DNA from: Neelides folsomi
Taxonomy: Eukaryota; Arthropoda; Collembola; Neelipleona; Neelidae
Length of the DNA: 64,000 bases
Direction: 5' to 3'
Assembly (NCBI GenBank): GCA_034687125.1
Contig: JAQGBZ010000011.1
Coordinates: 372,001-436,000 of the forward strand
The stretch's first letter is position 1. The number at the start of each line of letters is the position of its first letter. Positions 14,201 to 24,729 of this stretch are shown in pieces. The position numbers and the translations under genes are program-made. The notes below the pieces were generated by a model. The model worked only from the letters and a program-made list of their open reading frames with translations. It did not search any database and was not told the DNA's origin.

Positions 14201-17018
14201 AAGTTTGATTAGATGCTTCAACAAATGGCAGTTTAAGAAAGTTGGCCAAAGAAAAGTGAGGAAAATAAATTTTCCAAGTATTATAGAACCAAGTCACTTT
14301 TCTTTGAGTTAAAAAGGAAAGCTTGGAATTCAAAGTGGTTCTGAATTCCAAGATTCCAAAGGGAGATTCCAAAGAGCGGAAGTGAGTTTGAAGTGGTAAT
14401 AGGTCCAAAGCCGGGAGCTCCGATAAACGTGACGGTCACTTCGGATGACAATATTAATGTAATCGTGTCCTGGATGCCTCCGCGCGACATGGAGCAAGTA
14501 GCCGTTGCCTACTACCAAGTGCAGTACCGAATTGAGTCGGATCAATGGAAGACGCTCAATAAAGAACCCATTCTCCCCCCGCACACTTCCCATTCCAGTA
14601 AGTTATTTATTTATCATTGCCAATTACATTTTAAACTTTCAAAATGGACGGCTTCCCCGTCCCTCACCCATTCATCCCGCATAATGATGATTTGTGATTT
14701 TAGGTCGGAATCTCCGGGAAGGGAAGGAGTTTATGATCCGAGTCCTTGCCTTCAGTCTCAGCACTCAGCCCACAGCGAGCGCCGAGGTCAAATTCAAAGT
14801 TCCGATGAGGGACAAGCAAAGGGCCATTATTGCCGGCCTCGTGGGCGGAATCCTTTTTTTCATCGTGGCCATCATTCTTTCCGTTTGTGCCGTTAAGATT
14901 TGCAATAGGAGAAAGCGGAGAAAGCAAGAGAAAGGTATGACCATAATGAGAAAAGGAATACGCCCCACATTCATCTCAATACAGATTTTGATTCTTTAGC
15001 CTACAACATGGTCGCCTGTCGTTTGACCGATGCAAGGAATGGAGGTCAGATACCTCCACAACCGACCACTGCACCCTCGACTCTCAAAAAGTAATTACGA
15101 TCGAATTTACCCTCCCTATTTATTTAAATATTCTGAAAATGAGAATTGTCAGTCCATCATAAGGATCGATACGTGTTTTTATGATGGATTTTCAATTTAA
15201 CAATTGTCCGTACATAACTAATTAAATATTTAAATGTCAATTTAAATGTGTAAATTAACTGACGTTATGTGTGGTTTTTGAATGGCAAGCAGACAGAAGA
15301 GCGGTGCAACAGTTAAGTATTGATTCAATCTTAGCTCGAGTTTTTAAAAATGACGTTGATTTTCATTTGTTTTATAATAATCAATAATGGAACCAAATTA
15401 ATAGAATTCTTTTGTTGTCTTTAATATTAATTTAATACAACACACATTAGTACTTTTGTTTCTTTCGTTTTGTACTTGTCACCTTTCCACTCCTTTGTCA
15501 TTACTTTAGAAGGAGATTGTTAGATGTAACGAGTTGTGATGTTGATAGACAAGTTAATTTCCCGCGTGACTAACAAAAGCTCCCAGTCGTCTTGATTTAA
15601 TTTTCACGAGCATGTTGTACCTTGCAATTAGATTTAGGAAAAGAAACTAACGTTGTTGTTTGATAGGAGTGGAGTCGACCGAGCACTCGTTGTGATTTCG
15701 TGGGCGAAGAAAGCGTATCGGTGGGTGGGTCGCGGGGTGGGACTCTTCATTATTCACCTGTTGGATCTCCCCCTCAGGCGCCACGCCGTCATTTTGACGA
15801 CGAGGAGCCGCCACCGCCCCCCATCCATCAGCAGCATCACACTCTCCCTGGCCGACACCGGTCGCCACCCCGCCATCCGACCTCTCCCCTCCTCGCTATC
15901 GACATCACTACATGGACCACATAGAGGTGACTGGGTTAATAATCCATTTCAATTTTTAATATTGTCGAATATTTATAGACGTGGTCGACGAAGTGAGCTC
16001 AGACGACGGCGGGTTCCTTGCTCCACGCCCGCTCAGGTATTTTCCTCGAGGCCGCCGAAGATTCAATCTCGTGCTTCCCGGAAGTTTTGTGCCGTCGACT
16101 ACTCTTATCCGCCCTGAAGGTTTCCCCATCCCTCGGCCCCTCGCGAGTTCTCCTCAACGCTCAGGCTCCCGCTCGGCTACTAGCAGCTTATTCAATCCTG
16201 ATCTCAACGTGAACCTCCAGAACGTGAGCTCTGTGCCGAGGTTCCCGGTTCTAGTCCAGGTACATCAACCCCCGTACCTTTGGAGCACTGCCACGACCGG
16301 CCGCCATTTCCATCCTCAGCACCAAATCCTCGCTGACCCGACGCCTCCTCCCTGGGAGGCTGAGCGCATTCGCGACAACCTCGCTCGGGACCTCGACTAC
16401 CTCGAGCGCCAAGTCCCTACGTTTTTGAGGGTCTCTGGCGACAAGAGCACTTCGGGGTCTTCGCGGTTCCAAGAACGCAGCTCCTCGTCTGGATTTGTGA
16501 GTGGGAGCAAAATGACCACGTCATCCTCACTCCCATCCGGGTCCGGTGGGGAAATCGTCCTTCGGCCGATCGCATTGCCAGAAGAGCCGGCCCGAGTTCA
16601 GAGCCTCTATCGAATTCCCTTCACATTCCCCGTCGCACCCTTCCGATCCCTTCCACCGAGAACGTACGAGAATTGGCCGAGACGGGAGAGCACGCCACCC
16701 ATCTACGCCATGGCACGCTCTCCTTCTTTTGACATCCAGGAGTCACCGACTGTTCCAACATCAGAGCCGAGCCCCTCCACTCGCACTCTCCTTGACATGT
16801 CGGTGGACGACCCTTACGAGTTCGATCCTGTCATCCCCGACACATCTCCCGAGATAGCCTATCCCTCTGCCTCGACCACCTTTGCCTCAACGACGAGCGG
16901 GAGGTTCAAGCGGACAAGGGAGCGGTATGAGAACATGGAAGCGCGGGTGGCGGCCATGAAGGAGGAATTCCAAGAGTACAGGCGGAGACAAAAGAAGAGA
17001 ATGGAAAGTGCGTGCTAG
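2214..17018 (+). CDS. tutl: Turtle (Tutl/IgSF9-type) Ig-FnIII transmembrane receptor
   Basis: Homophilic neuronal adhesion receptor of the Turtle/IgSF9 family, expected at the plasma membrane. Proposed exons: 2214-2298, 4874-5094, 8108-8460, 9397-9563, 10929-11216, 11272-11681, 11967-12053, 12121-12305, 12389-12561, 12992-13087, 13256-13336, 14403-14597, 14704-14934, 15000-15090, 15293-15311, 15667-15926, 15979-17018, about 1,326 aa. Exons from 4874 to 12053, plus the start of 12121-12305, give five Ig-like domains with Cys/Trp and D-x-Y-x-C motifs. Two FnIII domains follow, then a transmembrane segment near 14840-14890 (GILFFIVAIILSVCAVKIC) with a basic stop-transfer, then a Pro/Ser-rich tail containing LLDMSVDDPYEFDP. 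Domain order and many residues match Drosophila Turtle. The first exon encodes no signal peptide, so the start is uncertain. All junctions are phase-consistent except inside exon 15667-15926, where the frame breaks. Identity is firm; the ends of the model are less so. Confidence 0.9.
2299..4873 (+). other. Turtle intron 1
   Basis: About 2.6 kb with mixed base composition and several CT/GA-rich stretches. A short CATA run lies near 4250-4265. Overlapping open frames at 2362-2583 and 3469-3746 are in conflicting frames without recognisable domains. I see no supported gene. Confidence 0.5.
5095..8107 (+). other. Turtle intron 2
   Basis: About 3.0 kb. Parts (5930-6480, 6600-7230) are less AT-rich and carry overlapping open frames on both strands, such as 5933-6328, but none shows a recognisable domain or splice logic. 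Flanking exons join in phase 0 across it, giving the conserved first Ig domain. I see no gene inside. Confidence 0.5.
9564..10928 (+). other. Turtle intron, AT-rich
   Basis: About 1.4 kb between the second and third Ig-domain exons. Very AT-rich in 9800-10140. No gene or obvious repeat is visible. Confidence 0.5.
13337..14402 (+). other. Turtle intron before the second FnIII domain
   Basis: About 1.07 kb, strongly AT-rich, with a relatively weak donor (GTTTGT). Short open frames at 13205-13725 are low-complexity and unsupported. I see nothing else in it. Confidence 0.5.
15290..15311 (+). other. tutl: Turtle cytoplasmic-tail microexon with tandem acceptor
   Basis: A 19- or 22-nt exon. The acceptor region reads AAGCAG, so splicing can start at 15290 or 15293 (a NAGNAG site). 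Both choices keep the frame and differ by one residue, giving KK-Q-K-S-G-A-T or KN-R-Q-K-S-G-A-T. The donor is GTTAAG at 15312. The exon links the membrane-proximal basic region to the Pro-rich tail in phase. Confidence 0.5.
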
Positions 17019-17835
17019 CAATAATCTCTTTTACTTATAAGTATTTAAACTACCGTTGAATATCCTCAACTTTTATTGAAATGAACGGAGTGTGGGTTTT
17101 AAGTGGGAGAATGAGTCGCCTTTAATGTGTAGGGACAAGTGGCGAATCAAATAAGGAATGTTCATAAAAGAACAATTTATAAATATATAATAATAATAAT
17201 AATAATACAATAACAATAAAACAAATCTGTGTTCAGGCTTTCCTTTTACGAGTGTATTTCCGTTGTTTTTCTACTGCCATGTTCAGTTGGTTAAGTTCCA
17301 TTCGAGACTGATTTAATACTCCAAGATATTCAAGATGTACAGGATTAAGTACATGCATAATACAATGTTCACAACACTATTAAGTACATGAAACACATTA
17401 ATAAAATACTATTTAAGAGCGAAGGGATGTTGTTACTAGAATGAGTTTTAAATTAATCACGGACTTAAACCCGTGAATGAATGCGAGGCAACTTTCACTA
17501 TAAATGTAACTTATTAACGTTATACATTTAGATACAGACCTAATCTACAACTATAAATTATTATATACGATGAAGAAAGCAAGGACAAGATATTTAACAG
17601 CGTAAATAAATAACGATAATTATTATTTGACTACCTCCATTATACATTTACAATACATACTTCTCTCAACATTACATATTATACATTTTACAATAAGCAT
17701 ATACTCCTTTACATTCAACCACATTCATTCCAATATATGTGTAACTTTGTCTCGCATGACGTTTCAAATTATTAAAGTTGTCACAAGATTCTTAACTCAC
17801 GTCTTCTTATTTAAATTTCGCATTCTCTCAATCTC
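17019..17835. other. Turtle 3' UTR and convergent intergenic region
   Basis: AT-rich. A TAA microsatellite lies at about 17186-17207, followed by AATAAA at 17215-17220, a plausible turtle polyadenylation signal. The right part would hold the 3' UTR of the convergent minus-strand gene. No further coding signal is seen. Confidence 0.6.
17215..17220 (+). terminator. Candidate polyadenylation signal of turtle
   Basis: AATAAA about 200 bases downstream of the turtle stop codon, just after a TAA microsatellite. Position fits a 3'-end signal, but the motif is frequent by chance in AT-rich DNA. Confidence 0.35.
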
Positions 17836-19353
17836 TCATAATCTCGCAATACTGACGCATTCAACGATGTCCTCGCAATTGGGGATCGGGATCGGAATGC
17901 CCAGCTTCTCATCAAATGCATCCATTTCTTGCATTGCCGAATGCATATCTGCCTTAGAGATGCCTTTTTTAGGAATGGGTTTAGGTCGGAGACGAAATTC
18001 CATTGGAAGTTTTTGCCCGCTTTTCAACATGAGCTAAAAAGAATTCCACAAATCATTTATTTTGAAATATTTTGAGCTATTAAGGTGAGTCAGAGCAGAA
18101 GAATTTGAAATCAAAATCTCACCGCTTGATTTTTCATTTGTTGTCTTTTCAATAATTCTTGTCCTGCAGCAATTCTGGTTCGATTCATCAGCTCATACAT
18201 CAGGTCAATGCAACATTCCTCATCGTCTTGCTCCAGGCCTCGATCACCTTTTCAAATATCTCACAATTTTAATCGAATGGTGAATCTGAATGATTGGAAT
18301 TTAGTTCATTCATTCAATACGATCAAATGTGAAAAGTTGTCAATACAAGTAATCAATATGCGAACGAGCGTGTACATTTATAAATTTATACGATTTTTTA
18401 CGTAAATGAAATTGGGGAAGTATTAACATGGTCAATGTTCTACATTCCAATGATAAGAACTAAATCTAAATCTCATAATTCAATTTAAGACCTGCAAAGT
18501 TTTCAATGACCAACTTGTATTTACGAATGTCAAATTAAGTATACAAGATCGTCATTCATAATAAATCATACTCATATTTACAAATATAAAATGAAAGTAC
18601 AAGGTTTCAAATTGTACAAATTCAAGTAATAAGTTTAATGTATGGTTACACGTACCTACACAAATAAAATAATCAATTGGCGAAAACGTCAAAAATGTAC
18701 ATTAGTAATATTTAACATTATTAGTATAGGGCGTCTACTAATTTATATTCAGTTTTCTACCATATATTAAATGCTCTTAAATGTTTAAAACCTTTAGGAG
18801 GCTTCGTTGGTTCTTTCACAGTTTCAGTGCGAAAAGTTCTCACAAGTTTAGAAAGGGAACGATTGGAGTCGATAAATCTCCAAAAATCACGACAAACTTC
18901 GTTTTCGACTTCTCGACATCCGCCTTCCTCAAAATCCTTCTCAAATAATAAGATGTATGTTTTGTCTTCAAGGATGTCGTCAAAGTCGGACTCTTCGTGA
19001 TCTTCATCATCACACAGCTCACTGTCAGGAGTGTTGGGCGGAACGTCAAAGTCGAAGTTTGAGTCTGTGTATGAAGCCTTTTTGATCATCCTTGCTATAT
19101 CAAGCATTTGAGTTTCTTCGTCGGTTTCTTCTTGTTCCTCTTCTTCTTCGTTATTATTGGTATCAATATTTTGGTTCAATGAGATGCTTGATAGGACTTC
19201 TACAATACTTTTTAAGTCATTTATTGAGGGTTTATCAATTTCTGACTCGTCAGCTTGAACATCCTTTGGATTTGTTTTCTTAAGCTTAGCTTTTGATTTT
19301 TTCCCTTTCTTTACTTTTAGATTTACTTTTGATTTAGCCATCTCAAATCTCAA
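17836..19353 (-). CDS. Unrecognised 294-aa acidic/basic protein
   Basis: Three exons in phase: 19353-18792, 18247-18123 and 18033-17836. The start could be the ATG at 19353 or the one at 19341 (MAKSKVNL). The N-terminus is a Lys-rich stretch, followed by a Glu-rich low-complexity run, an acidic middle with DDEDHEESDFDD, and a hydrophilic C-terminal part with RLRPKPIPKKGI and a Pro-Ile repeat. I recognise no family domain and no signal peptide or membrane segment. The Lys-rich start could act as a nuclear or nucleolar signal, which is inference. The exon 1 donor (GTTTTA) is weak; reading through it gives a stop after 198 aa. The join is preferred because the phase fits and similar GTTTAA donors are used in nearby genes. 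Confidence 0.55.
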
Positions 19354-20174
19354 TTTAAAAAGATGGGATGTTGTGAATTAATTTTGATAAAATTGTTGTG
19401 TATATCCGAATATCAATAAATTGTAGTATTTATTGTTAGTATATTACAATGCTGACATATATTATAAAAATGTATTGTATCTGTACCTTATACTAAATGT
19501 ATGAGTATAAAAGATTGATACAACTTGAACAACTGAATAGAGAATACAAGCTACGAATCGTAACGATCAAATCTTGGAGATCTTTGAATAAAATGTTAAA
19601 CATCATTATAGTCAGTTTCGATGAGAATGATTTTCCTTCTTTTGACCATTTCACCATATTGTCATATTCATTCTTCACCTACTATCAATATGTGTTATGG
19701 ATTATGTTATTGATTGGATTTAAATGCAATTTGTCAATTCTTGTGTAAAAAACCATTTATTAAGGAAAATATACTAAGCAGTCAATTATAATTAATCCAT
19801 TAAATTAAATTATAAAAAAGTAATTTTCACATCTTAAATAATAAAGATCTGTAAAATAAAATGATTGAGGTTTTAAAATAGCTATTTGATAATGCTTTTA
19901 TGCAAAAATACACAAATAAAGATATGCTATAAGATTAATAAATACATCATAATGTAATACTTAAAGAATATACAGGTATACCTAGGTATATTTATAATTT
20001 TTAATAATCCACAAACTACATAAATATTAAATAGCATATTATGTATTACCAATCCATAATATTGATAAATTGTAATTAATGAGATGCTTTAATACAATAA
20101 AGCATAATGGAGATTTACAATAATTTTTCACTTTCTGTAAATAGACGTTAGAAATGTGAATTAATCTTCAGTTT
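19354..20174. other. Intergenic region
   Basis: About 820 bp, very AT-rich, between two minus-strand genes. It holds the 3' UTR of the RhoGEF gene and the probable promoter of the 294-aa protein gene. No coding signal seen; a short open frame near 19497-19748 is unsupported. Confidence 0.5.
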
Positions 20175-22663
20175 TTAAAGAATTGCACAAGATGAACCAG
20201 GAACCCTATTTATGAATGGAACTGGCTGAAGTTGAAGACGAGATTTGGAAACCTTCTTCGGAACAGATGACTCTCTGACATTGAGAATTTCTTCGTCATC
20301 ATTTAAGGACTAAAAAATATAAAAATTTATTTTACTAAAAATGTACTATATAAAGTACTAATTTTGATGATCCCATATATCATACGAGTGCATATTATGT
20401 AATTAATAATGTATTATAACGATACTAGTATCGGGAAAAACGTTTTCAACTCCCCCCTATCCTAACACACAGTAAATGGGTTGCGTTCCTTTTGGATCTC
20501 CCGATATATTGACAATAATAAATGCAGCCAGATATATCAATCACGAACTTACGATTCTTTTTCTTTTTGGCGAAAGATATTCGACAATTTCGTCCAATTT
20601 CCCACTTATGTTTAAAAATCGTTTGAGTTTGGGAGTTTCTTCTCTTATTTCCTGAATCTCTCTTTTTTTCATGGGTAGCCTTCTTGAACTTGGTTTTTTC
20701 AATGTAGCTGCTTTTGTCCTTAGAGATTTAATGGCCTCGTTTAGAGATTCATACCATCCTTCTGTTTCATGAAACTTAAAACGCTCAGACTCGCAAATGA
20801 TCTATTATGATATAAACGAGATATAAATGCTTATTTACAATTCTGTACATAATAATCAAGTTAGTCAACTATGTAATGTATAATAATCAAATGTGATTCA
20901 AATCATAAATAATCCATACTTCAATAGTGTTCATCTTTCTAGAAATGGAAACTTTTTTAATCGGTAAAATGAGGTTGCAGTCCAAAGATCCTTTTGTTCC
21001 AAAATCAGATTTCACTTTACAGATCATAATTTGATCAGTGCAAAGAATCAAATACCTTTCACTATTGCTTGAAACCTATAAGAAAATAAAATCTGAGTTG
21101 ATTATATTGAACGTAGTAATAGATAACATCATGTACATTAAATGTTTGAAAAAATGTTTGAACTCAATTGTTTTCAAATTGACACCGTATGTATCCAAAT
21201 AAAAATTATATATAATACAGGTATACCTTTTTGATAAATCCTTCTCTGATAATAGTTCTTCCAGGCATTACGATTGCAAAATTCATCATTTTTCCAATTT
21301 CAATCATTCTAATAAATAGTAAAAAATGCTTTAATTCACAGAAAGTAATACATCAATATTAGGAACATTTATTAGAGATAGTACAAAAAGAAAATTCTTA
21401 TTTAAACCTTTTGTTGTTCTCCAAATTTCTAACCATTTCATTCATGTGTCGTGCAACTGCCTCGACTTTATTTAATGATTCTAAATGTGAGACAAGAAAT
21501 TTAAAAAAAACGTTTTTTGACATATTAATATTTAACTTATTACATTTCTGCGCAAATTAAAAATATTAATACATGAAGATCTAATCCAAAAATTATTTTA
21601 TATGTAACATATTTTCTGATAAGTAGTTAGTTTGAATTACCTAACACTTGATCATAATCTTCATCACTTCCTTTCATGAATGAGAGGAGTTGTGCTAGAA
21701 GTAATTTGTATCGTGGAACTCGTTGTATCGGAGTTATTAATAAAGATTTGAAGCTTTTGTTTTCATTGCTCTCTAGAGCAAGAACAGCTTCATTGAGCTT
21801 TTCATTGGACTCAAGCATTTGCTAAAATTGAGAAATTACTTAGAATTAAACATGTTAATATTCATATATTTAAATTGTTATACAATATAGCTAGGTATAT
21901 AGTTTTTTCTAAAATACGCCATATTTAAAAATTATTTTAGGTTTCTCACTCACATCAATGAAAAGCTCTTGCTCTTGAAATCCACTTGCATATGATGAGT
22001 ATAACTTGAGGAAAGGAGCATAATTGAGAAATGCTTTCCCAATTGGGCCATTTTTCAATTCTTTATACAAATTCTCATTCACATTTCGAATTGGCTCAAG
22101 CTCCCTCAATAGCCCTGATACAAAAAGATTATAAAATGTTATAAAATTGGGAATGAAGGAGTTTTGATAGTTAGAGTAATCATTAATATACTCTCAAGTT
22201 TAGAAATAAATGGAAGATTTACGGGAAAAGATTTAAAAAATGTCACGTGATTTTGTATTAAAAGTTACAATTTTTCTTAGAAAATATCAATTTTTAATTA
22301 TTTTTAAAATCTTTTCGCGTAAATCTTCCATTTATTTCTAAACTTGAGAGTACCTACACATTGTATAATATTTTGAAAGAAAATATTTATACCTTGTAGC
22401 TTTTTAGGATTATCCAAATGATAATTAAACAACTTTTTGAATTTTTCGAGAAGGCTCAAATTCATTAGATATGATTCTTCACTTGTCACAATTTCATCGA
22501 TCACTTTTCCTCTAAGCCTCTTGAGACGTGTGACAACACACGGTGATCTGTCTGCTGAAGCTTTCCTCATAGCAGATACATATTTAATCCTCGTTCTGGC
22601 AGAAAACAGATTCCGTTCTTCAATAGTTCTCCGAATGGAATCCAATAGCGGTGTTTGAGACAT
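20175..22663 (-). CDS. Small DH-PH Rho guanine-nucleotide exchange factor with C-terminal CAIL
   Basis: Predicted activator of Rho-family GTPases. Eight phase-consistent exons: 22663-22393, 22114-21954, 21821-21641, 21480-21408, 21308-21227, 21075-20920, 20801-20553, 20309-20175, giving 435 aa. The DH domain spans about residues 50-245: conserved region 1 has VIDEIVTSEESYLMNL, and conserved region 3 has ITPIQRVPRYKLLL, the DH signature. A PH-like region follows (about 260-350) with IREGFIKK and RYLILCTDQIMICK. The tail is basic (SPKRKR) and the protein ends G-S-S-C-A-I-L, a CAAX-type box whose final Leu would favour geranylgeranylation. No SH3, FYVE or RGS domain is visible. Translation could also begin 9 codons upstream at 22690. 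The closest family by size and domain content may be ARHGEF39, but I cannot confirm orthology. Confidence 0.82.
22189..22352. mobile_element. Hairpin element flanked by TA (MITE-like)
   Basis: A near-perfect inverted repeat in the first RhoGEF intron. Left arm 22189-22240 and right arm 22301-22352 match at 50 of 52 positions, with a 60-nt loop. Each arm begins with TA, so the element proper (22191-22350, 160 bp) is bracketed by TA on both sides, as expected for a Tc1/mariner-type miniature element. No coding capacity. Confidence 0.6.
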
Positions 22664-23979
22664 CTTTGAAAATATCCAAAACATTAACATTATTATTTAT
22701 GGTTAATTTAATATTAAATATGTACTACTATATGATTGACATACAACTACATTTAAATAATTGTCTATGGTCTATGTCTCGGGTTAATATTCTAATTAAA
22801 ATATTATTAATGGTGATATTTTACCTTTGAAGTTCTTTCTTTGAGGTCCGTTTGACATGTATTCTTATGGAGTGAAGGAGCAAGTGTGGAGTTTTTGGCG
22901 GTTGAAAAATATAAGGCCCACAGGCCTATACTTACCCACAACAGGCTTATATAGCTCTAGGGCATCTTTCTTCCTCTTTATATTATCTATTGTGGATCCA
23001 TGCGATTCATTCCTCCGGAGCTTACACATATACAGATATGTATGTAATGTTTATTTGAATATAATATTTGAATTAAGCATGGTCGTTGCAATTAAAGTTG
23101 AATGCATATTTGGTTCAACGTTTATCCCTATTATCCGTATCCGAGTTAATGTGAGATGATCAAATGATCAATGATTGTAACTCGTAACCCAATTATTAAC
23201 GAACAAACATAGGATTTTTAAAAGAAAAGGGGCGAATTAAATAATAAACACGGTCTTTAAAAAAATGCAATTATTTTTAAAAACTTTTCGTAATTAATAG
23301 TTTATTCAATTTTGTATATTTAATAATTGACCAGATGATGATTGTTCTGTGTTGATGGCTACTTTGCTCTTAACCATTGATTAACTAATTATTAGTTTTC
23401 CTTACTTCACAACTCACAACTTTGCTCATTTATAAAATAGTGATTATACTGAAAGGCTACCATTTACAATTAAAACATCCCTTCAATGTTGATGGATACT
23501 GGAAGTACTTTAAATAGGTTATACAGATGTAGCTCATTTTTAGTGTACAATACTCGATCTATAAAACATACCCAAATACATACATATATTTTATTTTAAA
23601 ATTTTAAATGATATGCTACACAAATTATAATTGCTATCTTATATCTTATACAATCTTGTATGATATTTCAACAGTTAAAAACTCAACCATGTCACAGAAA
23701 AATTCTTTTTTATATTTAATTAACATAATAAGATACAATTATTTGATCACATTTTGTTTCAATTGAAGATAGAGATTTGAGTATATTTTTGTTCTGTAGA
23801 TATCATTAATTTAACATCCAAATTATTATATTATCAAACAAACAAAAACTAAATATAAATAGAATATACCCAGTTATATAGTATTTAGTCATTATAAGTC
23901 AACTATAATAATAAATATTGAGATTTCAATCGATTTCCATCTTATTTATTCGCCTCTAAATCAAACTTAAAAACTAGCT
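22664..23979. other. Intergenic region upstream of the RhoGEF gene
   Basis: Mostly AT-rich. A less AT-rich patch at about 22840-23050 carries a 100-codon open frame (22857-23159) without recognisable content. It could be a decayed repeat or part of the RhoGEF promoter. No gene is supported. Confidence 0.45.
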
Positions 23980-23993
23980 AAACTAAAGTATTT
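23980..23993. repeat. Left target-site duplication
   Basis: Sequence AAACTAAAGTATTT, repeated exactly at 24340-24353 on the other side of the retroelement. Confidence 0.75.
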
Positions 23994-24339
23994 AGTCGTC
24001 TCCACTTTGGTCGACTGGAACCTATCGGTTTTTCCGTGTGGTTTGGTGAGAACTGAAGTAGGGAATTTTTTCCCGAATGACGTAGCACGTCAAGTTCTCT
24101 GTTGACAATCATAAGGGAGACGAGCGGGGTTTGCACACACCACCCCATAGATAAGACACCCCCGTGCTATCACCTTTAGTCTAATCTAATTGTGAGAATC
24201 AAACGTGGGGAGGATAAAAGCTTATAGCGCTGTAAATATGCTTATGCGAGAACGATGGTGAATGGGCCTATACAGGCCTTCGCTGCTGTGATGTGATACT
24301 GTAAATATCTCTCAAAAACATACATACATACATACATAC
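23994..24339 (+). mobile_element. Short non-LTR retroelement copy (SINE or 5'-truncated LINE)
   Basis: A 346-bp block of distinctly higher GC content than its surroundings, ending in a CATA tandem tail (about 24318-24339). It is flanked by an exact 14-bp direct repeat at 23980-23993 and 24340-24353. A simple-repeat 3' tail and a target-site duplication are the marks of target-primed reverse transcription. No open frame for reverse transcriptase is present in this copy, and I cannot name the family. Confidence 0.75.
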
Positions 24340-24353
24340 AAACTAAAGTATTT
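24340..24353. repeat. Right target-site duplication
   Basis: Second copy of AAACTAAAGTATTT, immediately after the CATA tail of the element. Confidence 0.75.
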
Positions 24354-24729
24354 CAATTACCCAAAGCGGTGTTTTCATTCATAGGTTTAAATGCCCATTT
24401 GTCGTAAGCTGAAAATGAGTGATGTGACCTATGAGGCAATAAGTGCCAATTGTCACTCTTAATTTGTATTATAAGTTGTAAACTTATTTCGGATAATTTA
24501 TAAATACAAATAGCAACTTATTTCATTTTCTCGCTATGTATCTTTATATTTTTCAATGTGAATATAAAATGTATTATTGATACAAAGTTAAAGTATTGTT
24601 ATTAGGTATGTATAAACTATCTTGTTTGTACAATTATGAATATTATATTTAAGTAAAAAAATCCAAAGTCAATAACATGTAAATACGAAATCCCCCCAAA
24701 TACATTTTTAGTCTTACAGTCATCAATTA
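24354..24729. other. Intergenic region
   Basis: About 375 bp of AT-rich sequence between the retroelement and the stop codon of the glucuronyltransferase gene; probably includes that gene's 3' UTR. Nothing else seen. Confidence 0.5.

Noticed and set aside
22857-23159. 100-codon plus-strand open frame
   Set aside because: Low-complexity hydrophobic content, no domain, no conserved neighbours; it lies upstream of the RhoGEF gene in possibly repeat-derived DNA.
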